From Leucobacter weissii (GTDB lineage: Bacteria > Actinomycetota > Actinomycetes > Actinomycetales > Microbacteriaceae): 64,000 nt of DNA. The notes under the pieces are model-generated. The model did not search any database. It worked only from the letters and a program-made list of their open reading frames with translations, and was not told the DNA's origin. The stretch's first letter is position 1. Each line of letters starts with the position of its first letter. Shown piece by piece: positions 7,543-14,026 of the stretch. The position numbers and the translations under genes are program-made. The DNA lies in the NCBI RefSeq assembly GCF_017565745.1, contig NZ_JAGDYM010000009.1, positions 124,001 through 188,000 of the forward strand, written 5' to 3'.

Positions 7543-10215
7543 TCAGTGGGCGGCGGAGTTCCAGTTCGGCCCGGAGCCCAGCTGCACCTCGAGCGGCACC
7601 GAGAGCTCCGCGGCCGAGCCCATCTCCTCGCGCACGATGCCCTCGAGCGGCTCCCACTCCCCCGAGACGACCTCGAACATCAGCTCGTCGTGGATCTGGA
7701 GCAGCATCCGGGACCCGAGCCCGGCGTCCTGGATCCGCCGCTCGATCCGCGCCATCGCGATCTTGATGATGTCGGCCGCGGTGCCCTGAATCGGCGCGTT
7801 GAGCGCCGCGCGCTCGGCGTTCGCGCGCAGTGCGCGGTTCGGGCTCGCCAGGTCGGGGAACGGACGCCTCCGCCCGAAGATCGTCTCGGTGTACGTGTCG
7901 CGCTTGGCCTGCTCGACGACGGAGCGCAGATAGTCGCGCACGCCGCCGAATCGCGCGAAGTAGTCGTTCATCAGCTGCTCGGCCTCGCCACGGCTGATGC
8001 CGAGCTGCTTGGACAGTCCGAAGGCCGAGAGCCCGTAGGCGAGGCCGTACGACATCGCCTTCACCTTCGCCCGCATCTCGCTCGTCACCTCCTCCGGGGG
8101 CACGCCGAAGATCCGCGCCCCCACGAAGCGGTGCAGGTCCTCCCCCTCGATGAACGCCTCGATCAGGCCCGCGTCGCCGGAGAGATGCGCCATGATCCGC
8201 ATCTCGATCTGCGAGTAGTCGGCGGTCATGAGGGTCTCGTACTCCGGGGCGTGGATGAAGGCCTCGCGGATGCGACGGCCCTCCTCGCTGCGCACGGGGA
8301 TGTTCTGGAGGTTCGGGTCGGCGGAGGCGAGACGGCCGGTGCTCGCGCCGTTCTGGAGCAGCGTCGTGTGGATGCGGCCGTCGTCCCGCACCGATTTGAT
8401 CAGCGTCTCGACGATCTGACGGAGCTTGTTGACGTCGCGGTGGGCGAGCAGCGCGTCGAGGAACGGATGCGGCTGCTTCTCCTGCAGCTCGGCGAGCGCG
8501 GCGGCATCCGTGGTGTATCCCCGCTGGGTCTTGCGCGTCTTCGGCATGTCGAGTTCGTCGAAGAGCACCTCCTGCAGCTGTTTCGGGGAGGAGAGGTTGA
8601 CCTCTCGGCCGATGGCGTCGAAGGCCGCGCGCTCGTGTTCGCGCACGCGATCGCGCAGCTCGGCCTCGTGCGCGCGCAGCAGCGGGACGTCGATCTGGAC
8701 GCCGCGGTTCTCCAGCGCGGTGAGCACGGGGACGAGCGGCACTTCGATGTCGCGGTAGATCCCCGCGGTGCCGCCCTCGAAGCGGGCCAGCATCTCCGCG
8801 TGCACCCTGACGATGTACCACGCGAGCGCATCGGCTCCGGCGCGGTCGTCTTCCTCCGGCAGCAGCTGGTTGGGGTCGGGCTCCGGTACTTCTTCGCCGA
8901 GGAAGCGCTGCACGGCCTGCGCGAGCGTCTTCTCCGGGGTCGAGGGGCGGATCAGCCAGGCCGCGATCAGCCCGTCGCCGGCGATGCCTCCGACCGTATC
9001 GATGCCGCCGACCGAGGCCCCCGCCTCGGCGGCGAGCCGCGTCTGCGCCTTGGCGTCGAAGAACACCTTGGGCGCGTCCGAGGCGAGCCATTCCTCGAAG
9101 GGCGCGTAATCCCGTCCGCCCGGCTTCCAGTCGAGCAGCACCGTGGAGTCCGGCGTCGCGATGCCCACCTCGAGACCGTCGTACCCCTGGGCGAGATGCA
9201 CCGCCGGAGCATCGGCCTTCGCCAGCCAGTCGCCCAGCTCCTCGTCGAGCAGCCGCCTCGTCTCCGGCAGCGCGGGCGCCAGCGCCGCGCCCGGGGCGTC
9301 GCCGTCGGAGCCCGTCGGGACGTCCGCGCCCGCCAGCTTGCCGACCCGCTGCAGCAGCGTGCGGAACTCGAGCTTCGAGAACACCCGTTGCACCGCGGCC
9401 ATGTCGACCTCACCGCGGTCCAGCTCGTCGAGCGACACCGCGAGTTCGACATCCCGCACCAGCCGGTTGAGCCGTCGGTTGCGGATCGCGTGGTGGGCGT
9501 TCTCACGCAGACTCTCGCCGACCTTGCCGCCGATCTCGTCCTGCCTCCGGAGGATCTCCTCGAGCGAGCCGAACTGGTTGATCCACTTGACGGCCGTCTT
9601 CTCTCCCACCCGCGGGATGCCGGGCAGATTGTCGCTGGTCTCGCCGACCAGCGCTGCGATCTCCGGATACTGCTCCGGCCGGACGCCGTAGCGCTCCATC
9701 ACGCGCTCGGCGTCGTAGCGGGTGAGCTCGCTCACCCCCTGCTTCGACGGGTAGAGCAGGGTGATCCGGTCGTCCACGAGCTGGATCGTGTCCCGGTCCC
9801 CGCTGACGACGAGCACGCGGTATCCGCTCTCCGCCCCGCGCGTCGCCAGGGTGGCGAGGATGTCGTCGGCCTCGTAGTTCTCCTTCTCGAGCGTGCGGAT
9901 CCCCATGGCGTGCAGCGCCTCCTGGAGCAGGGGCACCTGTCCCTTGAACTCGGGAGGGGTCTCGCCGCGGGTGCCCTTGTACTCCGGGTACTCCTCGGTG
10001 CGGAACGAGTGCCGCGAGATGTCGAAGGCCACTGCGATGGCGTCGGGCTTCTCGTTGCCGAGCAGGTTGATGAGCATCGCGATGAAGCCGTGGATCGCAT
10101 TCGTATGCTGCCCGCTGTGCGTCTGGAAACTGTCCACCGGGAGCGCGTAGAAGGCCCGGAAGGCCAGCGAGTGGCCGTCGATGAGCATCAGCGTGGGCTG
10201 CGAGGTATTCGACAC
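7543..10215 (-). CDS. polA: DNA polymerase I
   Basis: An 890-aa repair and Okazaki-fragment polymerase. Residues 1 to about 300 form the 5' nuclease domain (LMLIDGHSLAFRAFYALP, VVSGDRDTIQLVDD, ALVGETSDNLPGIPRVGEKTA). The middle segment lacks the DTET-type metal ligands of a 3'-5' proofreading exonuclease, as usual in actinobacteria. The C-terminal polymerase domain has motif A (ADYSQIEMRIMAHLSGD), motif B (KVKAMSYGLAYGLSAFG) and motif C (LLQIHDELMFEV). The start codon is GTG 10213-10215 with TAGGCT exactly 6 nt upstream. Neighbours rpsA, coaE and the ANTAR regulator match the mycobacterial order. Confidence 0.98.
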   Translation of the reverse strand: MSNTSQPTLMLIDGHSLAFRAFYALPVDSFQTHSGQHTNAIHGFIAMLINLLGNEKPDAIAVAFDISRHSFRTEEYPEYKGTRGETPPEFKGQVPLLQEALHAMGIRTLEKENYEADDILATLATRGAESGYRVLVVSGDRDTIQLVDDRITLLYPSKQGVSELTRYDAERVMERYGVRPEQYPEIAALVGETSDNLPGIPRVGEKTAVKWINQFGSLEEILRRQDEIGGKVGESLRENAHHAIRNRRLNRLVRDVELAVSLDELDRGEVDMAAVQRVFSKLEFRTLLQRVGKLAGADVPTGSDGDAPGAALAPALPETRRLLDEELGDWLAKADAPAVHLAQGYDGLEVGIATPDSTVLLDWKPGGRDYAPFEEWLASDAPKVFFDAKAQTRLAAEAGASVGGIDTVGGIAGDGLIAAWLIRPSTPEKTLAQAVQRFLGEEVPEPDPNQLLPEEDDRAGADALAWYIVRVHAEMLARFEGGTAGIYRDIEVPLVPVLTALENRGVQIDVPLLRAHEAELRDRVREHERAAFDAIGREVNLSSPKQLQEVLFDELDMPKTRKTQRGYTTDAAALAELQEKQPHPFLDALLAHRDVNKLRQIVETLIKSVRDDGRIHTTLLQNGASTGRLASADPNLQNIPVRSEEGRRIREAFIHAPEYETLMTADYSQIEMRIMAHLSGDAGLIEAFIEGEDLHRFVGARIFGVPPEEVTSEMRAKVKAMSYGLAYGLSAFGLSKQLGISRGEAEQLMNDYFARFGGVRDYLRSVVEQAKRDTYTETIFGRRRPFPDLASPNRALRANAERAALNAPIQGTAADIIKIAMARIERRIQDAGLGSRMLLQIHDELMFEVVSGEWEPLEGIVREEMGSAAELSVPLEVQLGSGPNWNSAAH

Positions 10216-10305
10216 AGGCCCAGCCTACAAGCCGGACGCGGCTTTCGTCCGAACCGGATCCGCACGAGGGGGGTGCCGGACGGCGTTGCGAAGTAGGCTG
10301 GGGGG
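10216..10305. promoter_or_regulatory. Divergent leaderless promoters of polA and the thioesterase
   Basis: The same hexamer TAGGCT occurs on both strands: 10222-10227 (minus), 6 nt before the polA GTG, and 10294-10299 (plus), 6 nt before the thioesterase ATG. Neither gene has room for a ribosome binding site, although GGGGGG directly precedes the thioesterase ATG. The -35 regions are not obvious. Confidence 0.6.
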
Positions 10306-10752
10306 ATGAGCGAGCTCCGCGATACCCAGCCCCCCTCCGACGCCGATGCCGGGCTCGATTGGATCGCGAGCCGGGGCGTCGGCGCGCTCGCCGACCGCAT
10401 GGGCATCGTCATCACCGAGTTCGATCGCGAGCACGCCGTAGCCACGATGCCGGTGGAGGGCAACACCCAGCCGATCGGACTCCTGCACGGGGGCGCCTAT
10501 GTGGTGCTGGCCGAATCACTCGGCTCCATGCACGCCAACTACCTCGCGCCGGAGGGCCATGTGGCCGTCGGCGTCGACATCAACGCCACGCACACGGGCT
10601 CCGCTACGGAGGGGGTCGTGACGGGCGTCTGCCGACCGATACACGTCGGCAGATCGCTCACCGTTCACGAGATCGCGGTCACCGACGAGCGCGGTAGCCG
10701 CTGCTCAACGATCCGGATCACGAACTTCTACAAGACTTTCACGCCGTCGTGA
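10306..10752 (+). CDS. PaaI-type hotdog-fold thioesterase
   Basis: A 148-aa hotdog-fold protein expected to hydrolyse an acyl-CoA or aroyl-CoA thioester. The active-site region is TQPIGLLHGGAYVVLAESLG (about 55-74), with the HGG of the PaaI/MenI-like group and a Glu as likely general base. GVDINATHTGSATEGVVTGV is the second conserved strand pair. The substrate cannot be read from sequence. The family includes menaquinone-pathway DHNA-CoA hydrolase (MenI) and phenylacetate PaaI; menaquinone would suit an actinobacterium, but that is inference. It stands alone between polA and the ANTAR regulator. Confidence 0.85.
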   Translation: MSELRDTQPPSDADAGLDWIASRGVGALADRMGIVITEFDREHAVATMPVEGNTQPIGLLHGGAYVVLAESLGSMHANYLAPEGHVAVGVDINATHTGSATEGVVTGVCRPIHVGRSLTVHEIAVTDERGSRCSTIRITNFYKTFTPS

Positions 10753-11028
10753 TCGGTCCATGGGTTCGCGAGCCGGCGAGCGACACCCCGTCCCGTCCCG
10801 TCCGTGTCGCTTCGGCGCGCGGGGCCGCGTGCCCTGCTGCGAGAATGGCACCCCGGCACGAGAGGCACCCTCCGCGACAGGGGCGGAGCATCATTCTCGT
10901 CGCAGTGTGCGCTTCTCGTCGTTCTGCGCGGAGTGAGCGGAGCGGACACAGTCGCAGAATCTCCGCGCCCCGCAACGATTGCAGGTAGGCCTCCGGGCAG
11001 GCCCTGCGACCCGCTCCGCTCGCGCAGA
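10753..11028. other. Gene-free intergenic stretch with REP-like palindromes
   Basis: No convincing gene. GAGAATG and CATTCTC flank a 44-bp stretch near 10852-10909. A CGTTCTGCGCGG segment and a later GTCGCAGAATCT segment (about 10919-10963) resemble the palindromic sequence at 58446-58473. These look like remains of an interspersed palindromic repeat. Short open frames in all phases lack start signals. Confidence 0.4.
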
Positions 11029-11081
11029 GCCGAGTGAACCCGATCACAGCGGCGCGGCCGCCTGATGCGGGTTCACTCGGC
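11029..11081 (-). terminator. Terminator of the ANTAR regulator gene
   Basis: GCCGAGTGAACCCG (11029-11042) is exactly complementary to CGGGTTCACTCGGC (11068-11081). The loop contains a further GCGGC/GCCGC pair, so the whole 53 bp can fold into one long hairpin. The stem includes the stop codon (11073-11075). Confidence 0.8.
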
Positions 11082-11678
11082 TTTCTTCGGTCCGAGCTGA
11101 TCGATGATCGTCTTGGCGACGTCCTGCATCGTGAGCCGGCGGTCCATCGACGCCTTCTGAATCCAGCGGAAGGCCTCGGGCTCGGTCAGCCCCATCTTCT
11201 CGTTCAGGATGCCCTTCGCCCGGTCCACGAGCTTTCGGGTCTCGAAGCGCTCCGCGAGATCCGCGACCTCGTTCTCGAGGGTGACGATCTGCTGGAACCG
11301 CGACAGCGCTATCTCGATGGCGGGGATCAAGTCCGCAGGAGTGAAGGGCTTCACCACGTAGGCGAGCGCCCCGGCCTCGCCGGCCCGTTCCACCAGCTCG
11401 CGCTGGCTGAAAGCGGTGAGGAGCACCACCGGGGCGATGTTCTCCTTGTTGATCTGCTCGGCCGCGGAGATGCCGTCGAGCTTGGGCATCTTCACGTCCA
11501 TGACCACCAGATCGGGTCGGAGCTCCTCGACGAGACGAACGGCTTCCTCCCCGTCGCCGGCTTCGCCGACCACGTCGAATCCGTTGTCGCGGAGCGTCTC
11601 CACGATATCGAGACGGATCAGCGACTCATCCTCTGCGACGACGACACGCCGCGCCGGCTCGGTGTTCTGCTCGGTCAT
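11073..11678 (-). CDS. pdtaR: ANTAR-domain response regulator (PdtaR-like)
   Basis: A 201-aa response regulator that acts on RNA rather than DNA. The receiver domain (about 10-130) has E16-D17, phospho-acceptor D61 (LVVMDVKMPKLDG) and YVVKPF. The C-terminal ANTAR domain has the motif of aromatic and Ala/Asn positions in DRAKGILNEKMGLTEPEAFR followed by WIQKASMDRRLTMQDVAKTI. ANTAR proteins bind paired hexaloop hairpins and prevent termination. In mycobacteria PdtaR works with kinase PdtaS, which is not in this window. It starts at ATG 11676-11678, 7 nt after TAGACT, so it is probably leaderless. Confidence 0.93.
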   Translation of the reverse strand: MTEQNTEPARRVVVAEDESLIRLDIVETLRDNGFDVVGEAGDGEEAVRLVEELRPDLVVMDVKMPKLDGISAAEQINKENIAPVVLLTAFSQRELVERAGEAGALAYVVKPFTPADLIPAIEIALSRFQQIVTLENEVADLAERFETRKLVDRAKGILNEKMGLTEPEAFRWIQKASMDRRLTMQDVAKTIIDQLGPKKAE

Positions 11679-11685
11679 GCTGTCC

Positions 11686-11691
11686 AGTCTA
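11686..11691 (-). promoter_or_regulatory. Likely -10 element of the ANTAR regulator
   Basis: TAGACT on the minus strand, 7 nt before the ATG. Confidence 0.45.
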
Positions 11692-11733
11692 CTCCTGAGT
11701 CATATATATCGCGCGTCAGGCCGGGAGCCCGCG

Positions 11734-11901
11734 CGTGTTCCTCGCTACCGCTCAACCAACGGACTTCAATCGCCTCGGTCAAGCGAGCAAGCTTGCTTTC
11801 CACTCGGCTCAATCGTCCGTGCTCTTCGCTACCGCTCAATCAACGGGCTTCAATCGCCTCGGTTAAGCAAGCGAGCTTGCTTTCCACTCGGCTCAATCGC
11901 C
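11734..11901. repeat. Two tandem copies of an 84-bp repeat next to tRNA-Leu
   Basis: Copy 1 (11734-11817) and copy 2 (11818-11901) are each 84 bp and align without gaps. I count 8 differences, all transitions (90% identity). The first four bases (CGTG) recur at 11902-11905, at the tRNA 3' end. Each copy contains a short palindrome: AGCAAGCTTGCT in copy 1, and AAGCAAGC-GA-GCTTGCTT in copy 2. No start, ribosome site or codon bias supports a protein. It lies directly downstream of the tRNA-Leu gene (minus strand) and upstream of the ANTAR gene. Confidence 0.9.
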
Positions 11902-11903
11902 CG

Positions 11904-11985
11904 TGCCGGATGGGGGACTTGAACCCCCACGCCCGAAGGCAACGCATTTTGAGTGCGCCGCGTCTGCCAATTCCGCCAATCCGGC
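11904..11985 (-). tRNA. tRNA-Leu (anticodon CAA)
   Basis: Read on the minus strand, the acceptor arm GCCGGAT pairs with ATCCGGC at the 3' end, followed by discriminator A. The anticodon arm is GCGCA-CTCAAAA-TGCGT, giving anticodon CAA (reads UUG). The long variable arm TGCCTTCGGGCG and T-arm GGGGG-TTCAAGT-CCCCC are typical of a class II tRNA-Leu. CCA is not encoded. Length is 82 nt. A TAGGCT at 11996-12001 (minus strand) is the likely -10 element. Confidence 0.97.
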
Positions 11986-12025
11986 CTAAACAGACAGCCT
12001 AACGCACCGTGCGCGCCCACCCGGA

Positions 12026-12075
12026 TTGGACGGGAAACGAGAATTCGGTATTATTGATATTTGTTCTCATTATCA
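12026..12075 (+). promoter_or_regulatory. Promoter overlapping a Fur/Zur-like AT-rich box before the S53 operon
   Basis: TTGGAC (12026-12031) and TATTAT (12049-12054), spaced exactly 17 bp, form a strong sigma-A-type promoter. Immediately downstream, 12055-12075 is a 21-bp AT-rich imperfect palindrome. Its minus-strand left half TGATAATGA matches all nine bases of the left half of the generic Fur/Zur-type box; the right half matches 6 of 9. Its position over the start point is typical for a repressor. The region is strikingly AT-rich for this genome. Which metalloregulator binds, if any, is not known. Confidence 0.5.
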
Positions 12076-12105
12076 TAATTGCAGTCACCAAGGATCGGAT
12101 CGTCC

Positions 12106-14007
12106 GTGCTCTCCTCCAGGATCGGCGCCGCGCTGCTGTGCGGCGGCCTCATCGCCGCACTCGCCCTCGGCTCGTCGGGCATCCCCCTCTCCTCCTTCGA
12201 ATCGGCGGACGGCGCATCGAATCGGGTGGCGCTCTCCGGAGCCGTTCTCGAGTCCGGTCCCGACACCACGGCGTCCGTCGGCGTCGCGGACGATCACCCG
12301 GTGTCGCTCCGTCTGCTGCTGCCGGAGGATGCCGCCGAGGACGTCGTGCCGCACACGATCGCCTCCTGGCTCCGGGCAGCCGGACTCCGCTTCGAACCCG
12401 GGACCTCCGCAGCCGGCACCCTTCCGGTGAGCGGGGACGCCGCCGGCTTCGAACGCGCCTTCGGGACGCCGCTCGTCAGGGTCGACCATCGCGGCTCGCA
12501 GATCGTGCACCCCCGCACCACCCCGTCGATCCCCCGGGCGCTGGCGGAAGACATCCGCGGCGTCGCCGGCTCCGTCCAGGCCGACCACTATCAACCGCTC
12601 AACACGGGCGCCCACGAGCAGCCGGACGACGAGGCCGAGAGCACGGCGACGGATCTGCTCCCGACGCCCGAGCCGAGGTCTCCCGACGCGGAATCGCGGC
12701 GCAGCCCCTCGTCGGCGGCCGGAACGCCCAGAACATCCGACGCCTGCTCGCGCTACTGGGGTGAGCGGCTGACGGCGTCCTGGCCGGCGAACGCCGCCTA
12801 CGAGCTCCGCTCGAACTGGCTCTGCGGGTACGCTCCGCGCGACCTGCGGATCATCCACGGCGTTCCGGACTCCATCACCGGGACCGGCGCCAGAATCGGC
12901 ATCATCGCCGCCTACGACGACCCCGCGGTCGAGGCGAACACGAACGAGTACTTCACGACTGCGGGCGCCCAACCCCTGCGCCCCGGCCAGTACGTCGTGC
13001 ACGCACCCGACGATCCGGACGAAAGCGTGTGCGGCGGCGTGGCCAATTGGACGGATGAGCAGCACCTCGACGTGCAGGCGGCGCATGCCATAGCCCCGGA
13101 CGCCCGGATCGTCTACTGGGGGGCGAACAGCTGCCGCTCGCTGGATCTCTTCTCCACCATTCTCGAGGCGGCGGGATCGCAGACCGTCGACGTCCTCTCC
13201 CTGTCGTTCGGCTCGCGCGAGAAGTCGGACACGGCCGACGACCGCGAGCTGCTGAACCGCGCACTCGTCCAGGCCGCGGCGAACGGGGTGTCGGTGTTCG
13301 CCGCGTCGGGGAACGACGGCGACTACACCCACGAGGGCGACCACCCGGAACTCGACGTCACCTCCCCGGCCTCCAGCCCCTACGTCACGGCGGTCGGCGG
13401 GGTGAGCGCGGGGCTGCGCAGGGACGGTTCGCTCGCCGTGATGACCGGCTGGGCCTCGAAGCCGTTCTTCGCCCGCACCGGCGGCCTCATCCCGCCCGGC
13501 TTCGACAGCGGCAGCGGCGGGGGTTCGTCCTCCAGCTACCGCGCACCGTCTTGGCAGGATGCCGCATCGGGCCTCGACAGCGGTTCCAGCTACCGGCACA
13601 CGCCCGACGTCGCCGCACTCGCGGACCCGACGAGCGGATTCACCGTGTACACGACCACGGGCGAGGGCACGGCGTACCGCTCCATCGGCGGCACGAGCCT
13701 CGCGACGCCGATCGTCGCCTCCATGGTGTCCATGGCCAAAGCCGAGAAAGGGCTGCGGATCGGCCTCGCGACGCCCTGGCTCTATCGGCTGCAGGGCACC
13801 GCGGCGATCCGCGACATCCGACATCAGGACGCCGCCGTGTGGTCGAACCTCCCCTCCAGACGGGGACAGCTGTGGCCCGAGACGATCTACGCGTGGGACG
13901 CGAGCCCGCAATCCCTCCGCACCGGCGTCGGCTGGGACGAGGTCACCGGTCTGGGCGTGCCCCGCGGAGCGGCGTTCTTCGAACTCTTCGGCGAAACCCA
14001 ACGATAG
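12106..14007 (+). CDS. Secreted S53 family (sedolisin/kumamolisin-type) serine-carboxyl peptidase
   Basis: A 633-aa secreted pro-peptidase. GTG 12106 is preferred: AAGGA at 12090-12094 lies 11 nt upstream, and the product begins with a clean signal peptide (LSSRIGAALLCGGLIAALALG). Residues about 45-180 form the pro-domain (HPVSLRLLLPEDAAEDVVPH, AFERAFGTPLV). The catalytic domain has the sedolisin residues E318 and D322 (TDEQHLDVQAAHAIAPDA), oxyanion D404 (SGNDGDY) and nucleophile S531 (SIGGTSLATPIVAS). GWDEVTGLGVPRG matches the C-terminal calcium-site region. Family members work at acidic pH. A Ser/Glu/Pro-rich insert (about 200-245) separates pro- and catalytic domains. It is co-transcribed with the next gene (19-bp gap). 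Confidence 0.92.
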   Translation: MLSSRIGAALLCGGLIAALALGSSGIPLSSFESADGASNRVALSGAVLESGPDTTASVGVADDHPVSLRLLLPEDAAEDVVPHTIASWLRAAGLRFEPGTSAAGTLPVSGDAAGFERAFGTPLVRVDHRGSQIVHPRTTPSIPRALAEDIRGVAGSVQADHYQPLNTGAHEQPDDEAESTATDLLPTPEPRSPDAESRRSPSSAAGTPRTSDACSRYWGERLTASWPANAAYELRSNWLCGYAPRDLRIIHGVPDSITGTGARIGIIAAYDDPAVEANTNEYFTTAGAQPLRPGQYVVHAPDDPDESVCGGVANWTDEQHLDVQAAHAIAPDARIVYWGANSCRSLDLFSTILEAAGSQTVDVLSLSFGSREKSDTADDRELLNRALVQAAANGVSVFAASGNDGDYTHEGDHPELDVTSPASSPYVTAVGGVSAGLRRDGSLAVMTGWASKPFFARTGGLIPPGFDSGSGGGSSSSYRAPSWQDAASGLDSGSSYRHTPDVAALADPTSGFTVYTTTGEGTAYRSIGGTSLATPIVASMVSMAKAEKGLRIGLATPWLYRLQGTAAIRDIRHQDAAVWSNLPSRRGQLWPETIYAWDASPQSLRTGVGWDEVTGLGVPRGAAFFELFGETQR

Positions 14008-14026
14008 AAAGCAGGAAGCGACACCC

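Noticed and set aside
7429-10296. A 955-codon open frame on the plus strand.
   Set aside because: Antisense shadow of polA; composition (Arg/His/Val/Leu-rich, no motifs) is typical of GC-rich shadows.
11734-11901. Possible two-unit CRISPR array.
   Set aside because: The 84-bp units are directly adjacent with no spacers and no cas genes nearby.
11700-11905. Continuous minus-strand frame with repeated SKLARLTEAIE-like peptide.
   Set aside because: The peptide repetition simply follows the DNA repeat; there is no start signal, and it overlaps the tRNA end.
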